64,000 nt of DNA from Betaproteobacteria bacterium UBA5216 (GCA_002412495.1 DHVE01000143.1:7483-71482), one strand, 5' to 3'; shown: positions 40,764 through 50,053, counted from the stretch's first letter. Notes: a model not told the origin generated them from the letters alone. Translations and numbers: made by a program.

Positions 40764-41072
40764 TTAGCGTTTGTGCGCGGCAATAAGTTCCTGCACTGTC
40801 TGCAATAATCGATCCGCGACTTTTTCCGCATTCACCTTGAAATGGCCGTTGCTGATGGCTTCTTTCAACTCGGCGACGCGTGCTGCGTCAATGATGGGCG
40901 TATCCGCAAAGCCACGCTGGATGCTTTGTAACTGAGCTGACAAAGGGCTCAATTGCACGTGCGTGCTGGATGCCTGCGCATTCGTTTCGTCGGGGGATTT
41001 TTTTACCGGGCGTCCGGATTCCTCTCGAATCAAACCGCCGGTAATGGTCTTGGTACTATGGTCTATTTTCAC
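40764..41072 (-). CDS. flgM: Anti-sigma-28 factor FlgM
   Basis: FlgM holds sigma-28 (FliA) inactive until it is exported through the completed hook-basal body. The 102-residue protein has a disordered N-terminal half and the C-terminal sigma-binding part DAARVAELKEAISNGHFKVNAEKVADRLL, the FlgM hallmark. It lies between flgA and flgN on the minus strand, with a candidate sigma-28 promoter upstream, consistent with a late-class internal start. Confidence 0.93.
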   Translation of the reverse strand: MKIDHSTKTITGGLIREESGRPVKKSPDETNAQASSTHVQLSPLSAQLQSIQRGFADTPIIDAARVAELKEAISNGHFKVNAEKVADRLLQTVQELIAAHKR

Positions 41073-41106
41073 GGTTCTACTTCCTTAGCCTGTCGCGATA
41101 TTGGCA

Positions 41107-41134
41107 TTAACGGACCACTGCAGACCGAACTTTA
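41107..41134 (-). promoter_or_regulatory. Candidate sigma-28 promoter for flgM
   Basis: On the minus strand TAAAGTTC (41134-41127), a 12-base spacer and TCCGTTAA (41114-41107) resemble the FliA consensus TAAAGTTT-N11-GCCGATAA, 35 bases before the flgM ATG. The -10 element is imperfect. Confidence 0.4.
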
Positions 41135-41201
41135 GGTTTTTTTGCAAGAAAGGCAGCGAAAGTACGGCTTATTGGGAACCCGTGATCGTAGGTTATTGAT
41201 A

Positions 41202-41909
41202 TTATTGAGTTATTTCTACAACTCCGCTGGGGCGTGCGATGCCACTGACGGTCTGGCCCGAGGCGGTTCGTGCCTGTGCGACTTGTCCTTCTTGGGCATT
41301 ATTCAGCGCCTTGCCTTCGGCTGTGACGCGAAACCCCCTACCGGCTGCATGCAAGATGACATTCTGACCTTGTTGCACAACCAATGGTCTGCGCAATGAG
41401 TCCCGGCTAAGCGGCTGGCCCGCGCCTAAAGCTGTTCCCGCGATCTTACCTTCGGCCTGGCCAACGTCCGAAAGAGTACCAACGGGTAATTGCGTGAGAT
41501 CACCGCTTTGAATCGAGACATCAGCGGCAGTCAAGACTTGTCCTTGTAAAATTGCACGGGTCAGAACCAGGTAATTGCCTGTTACGCTGACGCGCACGGT
41601 AACAAATACCGTCCACGAAGGGGCGCCGCAACGCACCCCAACCGCAGTCTGTCCCCATAGCCGCGCGCCGCTTGGGATGAAATATTCCAGGGCAGGGCAG
41701 GCCGGTAGCGCAAGCCGCGGGTCGATCCGGGTTATGGCGTGCGCGATCTTATGAGGAGACCCCATGGACTGGGCTTGCACGAAATTTTCAACGCCGCGGT
41801 GGATATCCGCGTGATCGTGTTGTGGCGCAATTTGCCCTTGTGCCGTCTGACAGGCCAGAAGGGATATTGCCGATACCAGCAGCCGTGCACGACTTGGCAT
41901 GTTTGTCAT
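41202..41909 (-). CDS. flgA: Flagellar P-ring assembly chaperone FlgA
   Basis: A periplasmic chaperone for FlgI. From ATG 41909 (235 residues; 41900 is also possible) a signal peptide (LLVSAISLLACQTAQGQ) leads into the SAF/FlgA domains: LALPACPALEYFIPSGARLWGQTAVGVRC and the C-terminal SAF region VLTAADVSIQSGDLTQLP.., PLSRDSLRRPLVVQQGQNV and the terminal GVVEI. The gene is divergent from flgB, with about 290 bases between them. The following flgM is 129 bases away and partly under its own promoter. Confidence 0.93.
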   Translation of the reverse strand: MTNMPSRARLLVSAISLLACQTAQGQIAPQHDHADIHRGVENFVQAQSMGSPHKIAHAITRIDPRLALPACPALEYFIPSGARLWGQTAVGVRCGAPSWTVFVTVRVSVTGNYLVLTRAILQGQVLTAADVSIQSGDLTQLPVGTLSDVGQAEGKIAGTALGAGQPLSRDSLRRPLVVQQGQNVILHAAGRGFRVTAEGKALNNAQEGQVAQARTASGQTVSGIARPSGVVEITQ

Positions 41910-42197
41910 CGCGAGTTCCCGAATTTTTGGTTTGCGTGGGTGGGCAGGTTGCCTCACGGAGCGAACCGGATTCTGCGCGGATTGGCCGTGTCGTCAGCGA
42001 TGGAATTGAGCCGCATTTTTAGTCCTAATCGGCGAATGGAGAAATGTTGTTCTTGCCTAATATCCCTCCACGCCGTTATGCGTTCGACCGGCCTCGGTCA
42101 GACCGAACATCCGAATTAACGGCAGACCGGGAAAAACCTTGAATCAGGATCATCAGTCAACTTAGCCACTTTTTCTTAATACCGGGAACGACGCATC

Positions 42198-42605
42198 ATG
42201 GCGAATCAACTTGACTCAACACTGCAGTTTCATACCGAAGCACTGAACTTGCGCGCGCGACGGCAACAACTGCTGGCATCGAATATTGCCAATGCCGATA
42301 CGCCAGGCTACAAGGCGCGCGACATTGATTTTCGCGATGCAATGCAGGGCGCCATCAGCGGGCGTGCCGATGGCACATCGCTGGTCCGTACGGACGCCAC
42401 CCACCTTGCTCCAATGCGGAATGATGGCGCCACCCACGCCGGGAGCGCGATGTATCGCACAACGGTACAGCCGTCGCTGGATGGCAATACCGTCGACATG
42501 GACGTTGAACGCGCGCAATTCGCCGAAAACGCGATTCATTACGAGGCTAATCTGATGATACTTAACGGTCAACTCAAGTCATTATTGTCGGCGATACAGG
42601 GGTGA
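42198..42605 (+). CDS. flgB: Flagellar basal-body rod protein FlgB
   Basis: A proximal rod subunit (135 residues) exported by the flagellar type III system. It has the rod/hook N-terminal motif RRQQLLASNIANADTPGYKARDIDF and a C-terminal helix (MDVERAQFAENAIHYEANLMILNGQLKSL) for coiled-coil packing. GGGAACG lies upstream of the ATG. It is the first gene of the flgBCDEFGHIJKL operon; the stop precedes the flgC ATG by two bases. Confidence 0.96.
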   Translation: MANQLDSTLQFHTEALNLRARRQQLLASNIANADTPGYKARDIDFRDAMQGAISGRADGTSLVRTDATHLAPMRNDGATHAGSAMYRTTVQPSLDGNTVDMDVERAQFAENAIHYEANLMILNGQLKSLLSAIQG

Positions 42606-42607
42606 TC

Positions 42608-43012
42608 ATGTCGCTATTTAACGTATTCGAAATTTCCGGCGGTGCATTGACCGCACAGTCCCACCGGCTTAATACGGTTGCGAGTAATCTTGCGAACGCG
42701 GATAGCGCAACCGGACCCGACGGCACGCCTTATCGAGCCAAGCAGGTGGTTTTCAGTGCCGTGCCCCTCGCCGGCGCCGAAGGCAGTGGTGTGCGTGTCA
42801 ATGGCGTGATCGAGGATCAATCGCTGCTGAAGAAAATACATGATCCGAAGCATCCGATGGCGGATGCGCAGGGCTACGTAAGCATGCCCAACGTCAACGT
42901 GGTTGACGAAATGGTGAACATGATCTCGGCGTCGCGTTCGTATCAAAACAATGTCGAGGTTATGAATACCGCGAAAACATTGTTGCTGAAAACGCTGCAA
43001 CTGGGTTCGTAA
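42608..43012 (+). CDS. flgC: Flagellar basal-body rod protein FlgC
   Basis: A proximal rod subunit of 134 residues. The ATG at 42608 is preferred over the GTG two codons upstream because AGGGGTG (42597-42603) is then correctly spaced. N-terminal LTAQSHRLNTVASNLANADS is the rod signature; SMPNVNVVDEMVNMISASRSYQNNVEVMNTAKTLLLKTL forms the C-terminal helix and is near-invariant in FlgC. Confidence 0.96.
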   Translation: MSLFNVFEISGGALTAQSHRLNTVASNLANADSATGPDGTPYRAKQVVFSAVPLAGAEGSGVRVNGVIEDQSLLKKIHDPKHPMADAQGYVSMPNVNVVDEMVNMISASRSYQNNVEVMNTAKTLLLKTLQLGS

Positions 43013-43029
43013 ACAGAAAAGGAAAAACC

Positions 43030-43707
43030 ATGGCAGTCATTCAGAATGCGGTGGCGACAGGCGCCGCGGGATCATTGGGTTCAGTGGGAGCAACGGCGGC
43101 AACAACAGCGAGAGGCGGTGAAATACAGGATCGCTTTTTGAAGCTGCTGGTCACGCAGATGAAAAATCAGGATCCACTGAATCCGCTCGACAATGCCCAG
43201 GTCACTTCCCAGCTTGCGCAAATTAACACGGTCAGCGGCATAGAAGCGCTCAATACCACGCTCAAGGAGATGGCTTCGTCGTTCATGGCGGGGCAGTCGA
43301 TGCAGTCGGCCGCCTTGATAGGGCGCTCGGTTCTTGCCGACGGTAATACTTTGACGCTGGCTGCCGGTACTCCGGCGCGTGGCGGCGTCCAACTGGATCG
43401 CGCGGCCGACAGTGTCAAGGTTACCGTTAACGGCCCCGCGGGTAACGTGGTGCGCCAGCTCGAACTGGGGCCGCGCGGCAGCGGCGTGGCGACTTTTGAT
43501 TGGGATGGCCTCAATGATGCCGGCGCGACCATGCCGCCGGGTAAATACACCTTTCAGGTGACGGCGCTCGGCGCGGGGCAAAAGGTGTCCTCGACGCCGC
43601 TGACCGCCGGCGTGGTTTCCGGCGTAGTGCCCGGCAGTAACGGCGCCAGTGTCACCGTCGATGGCATAGGCGCGCTCGCCATGCAGCAAATTCGCAGTAT
43701 CAAGTAA
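43030..43707 (+). CDS. flgD: Flagellar hook assembly protein FlgD (hook cap)
   Basis: FlgD caps the growing hook and is absent from the finished structure. 225 residues: an Ala/Gly-rich start, the conserved DRFLKLLVTQMKNQDPLNPLDNAQVTSQLAQINTVSGIEALN segment, and a C-terminal FnIII/Tudor-like region with GNVVRQLELGPRGSGVATFDWDGLNDAG, the FlgD FlgD_ig motif. It precedes flgE by 13 bases. Confidence 0.95.
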   Translation: MAVIQNAVATGAAGSLGSVGATAATTARGGEIQDRFLKLLVTQMKNQDPLNPLDNAQVTSQLAQINTVSGIEALNTTLKEMASSFMAGQSMQSAALIGRSVLADGNTLTLAAGTPARGGVQLDRAADSVKVTVNGPAGNVVRQLELGPRGSGVATFDWDGLNDAGATMPPGKYTFQVTALGAGQKVSSTPLTAGVVSGVVPGSNGASVTVDGIGALAMQQIRSIK

Positions 43708-43720
43708 ACAGGAGATATCC

Positions 43721-44959
43721 ATGGCATTTCAGACAGGGTTAAGCGGCTTGAACGCGGCTGCGGCTGATCTAGACGTTATCGGCAACAACGTGGCCAACGC
43801 GGCCACGATCGGTTTTAAAGGTTCACGCGCCGAATTTGCGGATGTGTACGCCGCATCGTTAAGCGGGGGAGGCGGTAGCCAGATCGGACTGGGCAGCCGG
43901 GTGGCTGAAGTGGCGCAACAGTTTACACAAGGCAATCTGACCGCGACCAGCAATCCGCTGGATCTGGCCATCAACGGCAAGGGATTTTTTCCCGTCAGCG
44001 ATGGCGGGGCCATTGAGTACACGCGCAACGGGCAGTTTCATCTGGACGCCAATGGTTATGTTGTTACCTCGGACGGGTTGCAACTGACCGGGTATGCGGC
44101 TGATAGCAATGGCAATATTGTGCTGTCCACGCCGACGCCGCTGCAATTGTCCGCTTCGCAACTCGATCCGTCGGCAACGTCCAAATTTCTGGCCGATATC
44201 AATCTTGATTCACGCGCGACGCCGCCGGTCACGGCGGCATTTGATCCGGCCGACCCCACGAGCTTTACGCAATCTGCTTCCGGTTCGGTCTATGACACGT
44301 TGGGGAATTCGCACGTGTTCACTTTGTATTTTGTCAAGACCGCTACCGCGGGGCAGTGGGACATCCGGGGTACCGTGGACGGCACGGCGGTCGGCAATGT
44401 GGATCTCGGCGCGGGCGCGGGGAATCCCATGACTTTGGCGTTTGACAGCTCCGGTGTAATGACCACGGCAATGCCGGCGTCGGCGTCATTGACGATAGCG
44501 GGCGGCGCGGCCAGCCCGCTGGCGTTTTCTCTGGATCTAACCGGTAGCACACAATTTGGTTCCAATTTTGGCGTCAATTCGCTATCGCAGGACGGTTTCA
44601 CATCGGGGCGTCTTGCCGGCTTTAATGTAAGCAGCGATGGCATCATTGTTGGCAATTACACCAATGGACAGACGAAAAATCTCGGGCAGGTCGCGCTCGC
44701 GAGTTTTGCCAACCCCCAAGGGCTAAGGCCCGTGGGTAACAATCGCTGGGAGGCCAGTTCGGCGTCCGGCCTGCCGGTCACCGGTACTCCCGGTAATGGC
44801 AGCTTTGGTCCGTTGCAGTCCGCTGCGGTGGAAGAGAGCAACGTGGACATGACCGCGGAACTGGTGCGCATGATCACCGCGCAGCGGGTGTATCAAGCAA
44901 ATGCGCAAACCATCAAGACGCAAGACGCCATGCTGCAAACGCTGGTGAATCTGCGGTAA
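43721..44959 (+). CDS. flgE: Flagellar hook protein FlgE
   Basis: The hook subunit, 412 residues. It has the N-terminal LSGLNAAAADLDVIGNNVANAATIGFKGSRAEFADVY motif, a large variable outer domain from about 90 to 330 rich in Ala/Ser/Thr, and the C-terminal LQSAAVEESNVDMTAELVRMITAQRVYQANAQTIKTQDAMLQTLVNLR helix. Length and layout are normal for betaproteobacteria. Exported without a cleaved signal. Confidence 0.96.
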   Translation: MAFQTGLSGLNAAAADLDVIGNNVANAATIGFKGSRAEFADVYAASLSGGGGSQIGLGSRVAEVAQQFTQGNLTATSNPLDLAINGKGFFPVSDGGAIEYTRNGQFHLDANGYVVTSDGLQLTGYAADSNGNIVLSTPTPLQLSASQLDPSATSKFLADINLDSRATPPVTAAFDPADPTSFTQSASGSVYDTLGNSHVFTLYFVKTATAGQWDIRGTVDGTAVGNVDLGAGAGNPMTLAFDSSGVMTTAMPASASLTIAGGAASPLAFSLDLTGSTQFGSNFGVNSLSQDGFTSGRLAGFNVSSDGIIVGNYTNGQTKNLGQVALASFANPQGLRPVGNNRWEASSASGLPVTGTPGNGSFGPLQSAAVEESNVDMTAELVRMITAQRVYQANAQTIKTQDAMLQTLVNLR

Positions 44960-45002
44960 GCGGCTTTGTGAATGCTAGCTGCGTTGTCTTAAGGAGTTAC
45001 AC

Positions 45003-45740
45003 ATGGATCGCATGATTTACCAGGCGATGACTGGTGCCAAGCAAACGCTGAGTCAGCAGGCGGTGGTTTCGCACAATCTGGCGAACGTGACCACCAACGG
45101 TTTCCGTGCGCAAACTTCGGTGTTTCGCGCGGTGCCGATCATCGGCGAGGGTGCGGCCACACGCGCGTTTGTGGTTGATTCAACGCCCGGCGCGGATTTC
45201 ACGCCTGGCGCCATACAACATACCGGTCGGGATCTCGACATCGCGGTGCAGGGCAAAGGGTGGATCGCGGTGCAGGCGCCCGACGGCAGCGAAGCGTATA
45301 CGCGCGCCGGTAGTCTGCAACTGAGCGCCAATGGCGTCTTACAGACCCGCGGCGGCCATCCGGTGCTGGGAGACGGCGGGCCGATTTCGATTCCGGGCAA
45401 TACCGTGGTGACAATTGCCGGTGACGGTACCGTTTCCACGGTGCAGGCGGGAAACAAGCCCGGCGCGAGTTCAGCTGTCGGACGTATCAAGCTGGTGAAT
45501 CCGCCGGAAGCGAACATTGAACGCGGCGATGACGGGTTGTTCCGCGCGCGCGGGGAAGCGCCGGCGGATGCGGGTGTGCGTATTGTCTCAGGCGCGCTGG
45601 AATCCAGTAATGTCAATGTGGTTGATTCGATGGTCAGCATGATCGCGCTCGCGCGGCAGTACGACATGCAGATGAAAGCGCTGCAAAACGCCGAAGCCAA
45701 TGCGCGTCAGGCCGCGCAATTGCTGTCATTGCAGGGCTAA
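45003..45740 (+). CDS. flgF: Flagellar basal-body rod protein FlgF
   Basis: A proximal rod subunit (245 residues) that joins the rod with FlgG. It starts MDRMIYQAMTGAKQTLSQQAVVSHNLANVTTNGFRAQ, carries the central GRDLDIAVQGKGWIAVQ..EAYTRAGSLQLSANGVLQT segment shared by FlgE/F/G, and ends in LESSNVNVVDSMVSMIALARQYDMQMKALQNAE. AAGGAG precedes the ATG, 43 bases after flgE. Confidence 0.95.
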   Translation: MDRMIYQAMTGAKQTLSQQAVVSHNLANVTTNGFRAQTSVFRAVPIIGEGAATRAFVVDSTPGADFTPGAIQHTGRDLDIAVQGKGWIAVQAPDGSEAYTRAGSLQLSANGVLQTRGGHPVLGDGGPISIPGNTVVTIAGDGTVSTVQAGNKPGASSAVGRIKLVNPPEANIERGDDGLFRARGEAPADAGVRIVSGALESSNVNVVDSMVSMIALARQYDMQMKALQNAEANARQAAQLLSLQG

Positions 45741-45765
45741 CCTTTAATTTCTTGCGGGTACCAAC

Positions 45766-46548
45766 ATGATTCGTTCCTTGTGGATTTCCAAGACTGGACT
45801 CGACGCTCAGCAGACCAATATGGACGTGATCGCGAACAATCTCGCGAACGTCAGTACCAATGGTTTCAAGCGTGCGCGTCCGGTATTCGAGGATTTGCTC
45901 TATCAAACGATACGCCAGCCTGGCGCTCAATCGTCCCAGCAGACACAGTTGCCGTCCGGACTGCAATTGGGCACCGGCGTGCGACCGGTGGCGACTGAAC
46001 GAATTTTTACCCAAGGCAATCTACAACAAACTGGCAATTCACTGGATGTTGCCATCAACGGCGCGGGTTTTTTCCAGGTGCAGTTGCCTGATGGCGGCAC
46101 CGCTTATACCCGCGATGGCTCGTTTCATCTGGATGCGCAAGGGCAACTCGTGACCTCCAGCGGGTTTCATGTGCAACCCGCGATCACCATTCCGGCCAAC
46201 GCCTTGAACGTCACTATTGCCCGCGACGGCGTGGTTTCGGTGACGCGTGCGGGATCCGCAACGCCCACGCAAGTGGGCGCGCTGCAACTGACGGGCTTTG
46301 TTAATCCCGCCGGTTTGCAAAGTATGGGTGAAAATCTCTACGTGGAGACCGCGGCGTCCGGGACGCCAAGCACCAATGCGCCGGGTTCCAATGGGCTGGG
46401 CATGCTTACCCAAAATTATGTGGAAACGTCCAACGTCAACGTGGTTGAAGAGCTGGTCAACATGATCCAGACGCAACGCGCCTATGAGATCAATTCCAAG
46501 GCGATTACGACATCGGATCAGATGTTGCAGAAATTGTCGCAATTGTAA
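45766..46548 (+). CDS. flgG: Flagellar distal rod protein FlgG
   Basis: The main distal-rod subunit, 260 residues as usual. It opens MIRSLWISKTGLDAQQTNMDVIANNLANVSTNGFKRARPVFEDLLYQ, includes the FlgG-type insert with GTGVRPVATERIFTQGNLQQTGNSLDVAINGAGFFQVQ, and ends in YVETSNVNVVEELVNMIQTQRAYEINSKAITTSDQMLQKLSQL. It lies between flgF and flgH. Confidence 0.97.
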   Translation: MIRSLWISKTGLDAQQTNMDVIANNLANVSTNGFKRARPVFEDLLYQTIRQPGAQSSQQTQLPSGLQLGTGVRPVATERIFTQGNLQQTGNSLDVAINGAGFFQVQLPDGGTAYTRDGSFHLDAQGQLVTSSGFHVQPAITIPANALNVTIARDGVVSVTRAGSATPTQVGALQLTGFVNPAGLQSMGENLYVETAASGTPSTNAPGSNGLGMLTQNYVETSNVNVVEELVNMIQTQRAYEINSKAITTSDQMLQKLSQL

Positions 46549-46558
46549 GGATGAAATC

Positions 46559-47224
46559 ATGAAAATTCCGGTATTACTATTTGTTGCGTTGATGGGTTCT
46601 GGTTGCATCGCCACGACGCCGGCTACGTCGGTTCATCAGCCCATGACGGCACGCCCGGTGGCCGTCACGCCGCCGGTGGATGCCAACGGTGGCATCTATC
46701 AGGCGGGGTATGCCTATCGGCCCTTGTTTGAAGACCGCCGGGCGCGCAGCGTTGGCGATACACTCACCATCAGCATCGTCGAGAATACCAACGCCGACAA
46801 AAAATCGGGCAGTACTGCCAATCGGTCCAGCGACAATAATTTCTCGGTTTCCAGCATGGCGGGACTGCCGGGCAAGAGCTTTCTCGGTACGAATCTGGGT
46901 GCGAGTTCCGATTTCAAATTCAGCGGCGATGGGCAAAGCACCAGTACAAACGTCTTTACCGGAACCATCACCGTTACGGTAACGGAGGTTTTGCCCAACG
47001 GAAATTTGCTGGTCAGCGGCGAGAAGCAGGTCGGTATCAGCCAGGGTTCCGAGTTCATTCGCTTTTCGGGCATTGTCAATCCGGCTTACATCACTGCTGC
47101 CAACAGTGTGAATTCCGTGCAAGTCGCGGACGCGCGTATCGAGTATCGCGGCAACGGACAGATCGACAGTACGCAGGCGATGGGCTGGCTGAGCAAGTTT
47201 TTTCTCAATGTGCTGCCATTTTAA
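46559..47224 (+). CDS. flgH: Flagellar L-ring protein FlgH
   Basis: An outer-membrane lipoprotein that forms the L-ring bushing. ATG 46559, ten bases after the flgG stop and preceded by AAGGATG, gives a signal peptide with lipidation Cys in GSGCIATTP. The mature protein shows LFEDRRARSVGDTLTISIVENTNADKKSGS, the core of the family, and ends in GNGQIDSTQAMGWLSKFFLNVLPF. 221 residues. The longer in-frame start inside flgG is not needed. Confidence 0.95.
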   Translation: MKIPVLLFVALMGSGCIATTPATSVHQPMTARPVAVTPPVDANGGIYQAGYAYRPLFEDRRARSVGDTLTISIVENTNADKKSGSTANRSSDNNFSVSSMAGLPGKSFLGTNLGASSDFKFSGDGQSTSTNVFTGTITVTVTEVLPNGNLLVSGEKQVGISQGSEFIRFSGIVNPAYITAANSVNSVQVADARIEYRGNGQIDSTQAMGWLSKFFLNVLPF

Positions 47225-47228
47225 AAAT

Positions 47229-48338
47229 ATGTTCAAAAACAATATGTTGCGTTTTTTTCTTGGTGTTGTGCTGTGCTGGCTTGCGCCGTCGCTGCAGGCC
47301 GAACGCATCAAGGATCTGGCGACGGTGCAGGGCGTGCGCACGAATCAGTTGCTGGGCTATGGGCTGGTGGTTGGCCTTGATGGCAGTGGCGATCAAACCA
47401 CGCAGACACCATTTACCGTGCAAAGCCTCACCAGCATGCTGGGACAACTCGGTGTTAATTTGCCGCCCGGTGTCAGCTTGCAATTGAAAAACGTTGCGGC
47501 GGTGATGTTGACTGCGGTGTTGCCGCCATTCGCCAAGCCGGGGCAAGCAATCGACGTAACCGTGTCGTCCATGGGCAATGCGAAATCGCTGCGCGGTGGC
47601 ACCTTGTTGATGTCGCCGATGCGGGGCGCCGACGGCCAGGTGTATGCAATGGCGCAAGGTCACGTGCTGGTCGGCGGCGTCGGTGCATCCGGCGCCGGCG
47701 GATCAAGTGTCACCGTGAATCATTTGTCGGTCGGGCGCATCAGCGGCGGCGCGACGGTGGAACGCGAAGTTCCGACAGCCCTGGGGCGCGAGGGGCACAT
47801 TACGCTGGGGCTGAATACCACGGACTTCACCACAGCTCGGCGCATGGTTGACGTGATCAATGAAGCGTTTGGCGCCGGAACCGCGATCTCCGTTGATGCT
47901 CGCACCATTCAAGTTGCCGCGCCCGCAGACCTTAATGGGCGTGTTGATTTTCTGTCGCGGGTCGAAAACATGGAAGTGCGGCCCGGTGAAGGTGCGGCCA
48001 AGGTGATACTGAATGCTCGCACCGGATCAGTGGTCATGAATCAGTCCGTCACCCTGGATAACTGCGCCATTGCGCACGGTAATCTGACTGTGACCATCAC
48101 CAGCGAACCCGTGATCAGCCAGCCGGCGCCGTTTTCCCAGGGGCAAACGGTACAAACGCAAAAGGACAAGATTGAAATTCGGCAGGAAAAGGGTGGATTG
48201 ACCATGGTGAAAGGCGTCAGCCTTGCAGAAGTGGTGAAAGCCCTAAACTCCATCGGTGCGACACCCCAGGACCTGCTCGCGATTCTGCAAGCCATGAAGG
48301 CATCCGGCGCCTTGCGCGCGGAACTTGAAATAATTTAA
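47229..48338 (+). CDS. flgI: Flagellar P-ring protein FlgI
   Basis: The periplasmic P-ring subunit, exported by Sec. From ATG 47229 (ATG 47244 is possible) a signal peptide ends at SLQA, followed by ERIKDLATVQGVRTNQLLGYGLVVGLDGSGD, TPFTVQSLTSMLGQLGVNLP and VAAVMLTAVLPPFAKPGQAIDVTVSSMGNAKSLRGGTLL, all standard FlgI motifs. About 369 residues. It begins four bases after flgH; FlgA, its chaperone, is encoded divergently. Confidence 0.96.
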   Translation: MFKNNMLRFFLGVVLCWLAPSLQAERIKDLATVQGVRTNQLLGYGLVVGLDGSGDQTTQTPFTVQSLTSMLGQLGVNLPPGVSLQLKNVAAVMLTAVLPPFAKPGQAIDVTVSSMGNAKSLRGGTLLMSPMRGADGQVYAMAQGHVLVGGVGASGAGGSSVTVNHLSVGRISGGATVEREVPTALGREGHITLGLNTTDFTTARRMVDVINEAFGAGTAISVDARTIQVAAPADLNGRVDFLSRVENMEVRPGEGAAKVILNARTGSVVMNQSVTLDNCAIAHGNLTVTITSEPVISQPAPFSQGQTVQTQKDKIEIRQEKGGLTMVKGVSLAEVVKALNSIGATPQDLLAILQAMKASGALRAELEII

Positions 48339-48341
48339 GTC

Positions 48342-50009
48342 ATGACACCAACCGCCAATGCGTCGAATACGCTTGCGTTTGACACGCAAGGACTCGAGTC
48401 ACTCCGAATTAAAGCCAAGGGTAATCCGGGAGAGGCGACAGCCGCCGCCGCAAAACAATTTGAATCGCTCTTTCTTGGCATGATGTTGAAGAGCATGCGT
48501 TCCGCCACGCCGCAAGATGGGCCCTTCGACAGCGAGCAGTCCAAACTATACACCTCGTTGCTCGATCAGCAGTTGGCTCAGCAAATGGCAAAGCGTGGAA
48601 CGGGTTTGGCGGAGGTGATGACGCGGCAGTTATCAGCAAATTTTCACGATGGTGGAAAGTCGGCCAATCCGATTGCCGATGGGTCTGCCGCAACCCCGCC
48701 GGCTATTCGCGTTCCTGCACCCGCAGCCGCTCCCGTGCCTGCGGCGGCGGCCAGTCAACCGCCAGCTGACTTCGTCAGCCGCGTGTGGCCGCATGCGCTG
48801 GAAGCCGCCCAGACGTTGGGGGTGCAACCGCAGTTTATCGTTGGACAGGCGGCGCTTGAGAGCGGTTGGGGAAAATATGAAATCCGCACGCCCGACGGGC
48901 AACCAAGCCACAACCTGTTTGGCATCAAGGCCACGGGTAACTGGAAAGGGCCGTCCGTCGAGAAATCCACTGTCGAATATGTGAATGGTGTCGCGGTCAA
49001 AACCGTCGAGAAGTTTCGAGTCTATGCATCCTATACCGAGAGTTTTCGCGATTATGCCAATCTGTTGCGCGACAATGCGCGCTATTCCGGTGTGATCGGG
49101 CAGAGTGACGCAAGGGCATTCGCGCAAGGACTGCAACGCGGCGGGTATGCCACGGATCCTGCGTACGCCGATAAGCTGGTTAGTGTTATCGGCAGCGCTC
49201 GCGACATGGCCGTGCCCAAGACTTTAACCGATACGCCAGCTAGCGTGCAGGTTGCACAAAGCACGACTGCGGGCGGCGCGGCCACGATGGCCGCCAATTT
49301 ATCCAGCGGCCCGTACGCGGGCGGATTGATGCGTACTGTTTATGGCGTGAATACCCCCAGTGGCGGGGTCGCGGCATTGCGTAGCGAGCTAATGCCATTC
49401 GAGCGTACTGTAACCGCGGTCGAACGCAAGGTGTCTTTGCCAGGCGCGGCGGCAAATGCGCCTTTACCCGTTCGCGCAACCACGCCTATTGCCAGTGCCG
49501 CGGCTAGCCAGCAACCCGCTGATTTTGTGAATCGCGTGTGGCCGCATGCGATGGACGCTGCGCAATTGCTAGGCGTCCAGCCACAATTCATCGTGGGGCA
49601 GGCCGCGCTTGAAAGCGGGTGGGGAAAATATGAAATTCGCACCGCCGATGGTCAGCCTGCCTACAACCCGTTTGGTGTCAAGGCGGGTGCCGACTGGAAA
49701 GGCCCTACTGTGGAGAAGACCGTGACGGTGAACGTGAACGGCATCGCGACTAAGGTGACCGAAAAGTATCGTGTCTATGAGTCGTATGGTGAAAGTTTCC
49801 GGGATTACGCGAATCGAATTCGCGATAATGCACGCTACTCACCGGTGCTTGGGCAACAGGATGCCAAAGGCTTCGCGCAAGGGTTGCAGCGCGGCGGCTA
49901 TGCGACGGATCCGGTGTATGCCAGCAAACTGGTCAGTGTGATCGATAGTCCGCCGATACGGCAATACGTCGCAGCCGAGCGCAGGGCTCAGGTTTTGGCA
50001 ATGCGCTGA
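48342..50009 (+). CDS. flgJ: FlgJ with two tandem peptidoglycan-hydrolase (GH73) domains
   Basis: FlgJ is the rod-capping protein that clears peptidoglycan for rod passage. Residues 1-105 are the rod-cap domain (KQFESLFLGMMLKSMRSA..). A glucosaminidase domain follows at 141-284, an Ala/Pro linker at 285-391, and then a second complete copy at 392-534. The usual FlgJ is about 300-340 residues with one such domain; this one has 555. Both copies keep the catalytic Glu in AALESGWGKYEIRT (E173 and E424) and the downstream ESFRDYA Glu (E233 and E484), so both look active. The copies share protein sequence strongly but differ at many third positions, pointing to an old duplication. Confidence 0.94.
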   Translation: MTPTANASNTLAFDTQGLESLRIKAKGNPGEATAAAAKQFESLFLGMMLKSMRSATPQDGPFDSEQSKLYTSLLDQQLAQQMAKRGTGLAEVMTRQLSANFHDGGKSANPIADGSAATPPAIRVPAPAAAPVPAAAASQPPADFVSRVWPHALEAAQTLGVQPQFIVGQAALESGWGKYEIRTPDGQPSHNLFGIKATGNWKGPSVEKSTVEYVNGVAVKTVEKFRVYASYTESFRDYANLLRDNARYSGVIGQSDARAFAQGLQRGGYATDPAYADKLVSVIGSARDMAVPKTLTDTPASVQVAQSTTAGGAATMAANLSSGPYAGGLMRTVYGVNTPSGGVAALRSELMPFERTVTAVERKVSLPGAAANAPLPVRATTPIASAAASQQPADFVNRVWPHAMDAAQLLGVQPQFIVGQAALESGWGKYEIRTADGQPAYNPFGVKAGADWKGPTVEKTVTVNVNGIATKVTEKYRVYESYGESFRDYANRIRDNARYSPVLGQQDAKGFAQGLQRGGYATDPVYASKLVSVIDSPPIRQYVAAERRAQVLAMR

Positions 50010-50053
50010 CGTTAATCCCCTACGAATCCATTTAATAGTGCGGTAATAGCGTC

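Noticed and set aside
41910..42197. Sigma-54 promoter for flgB
   Set aside because: No TGGCAC-N5-TTGC match was found in the divergent flgA-flgB spacer; only weak partial words occur.
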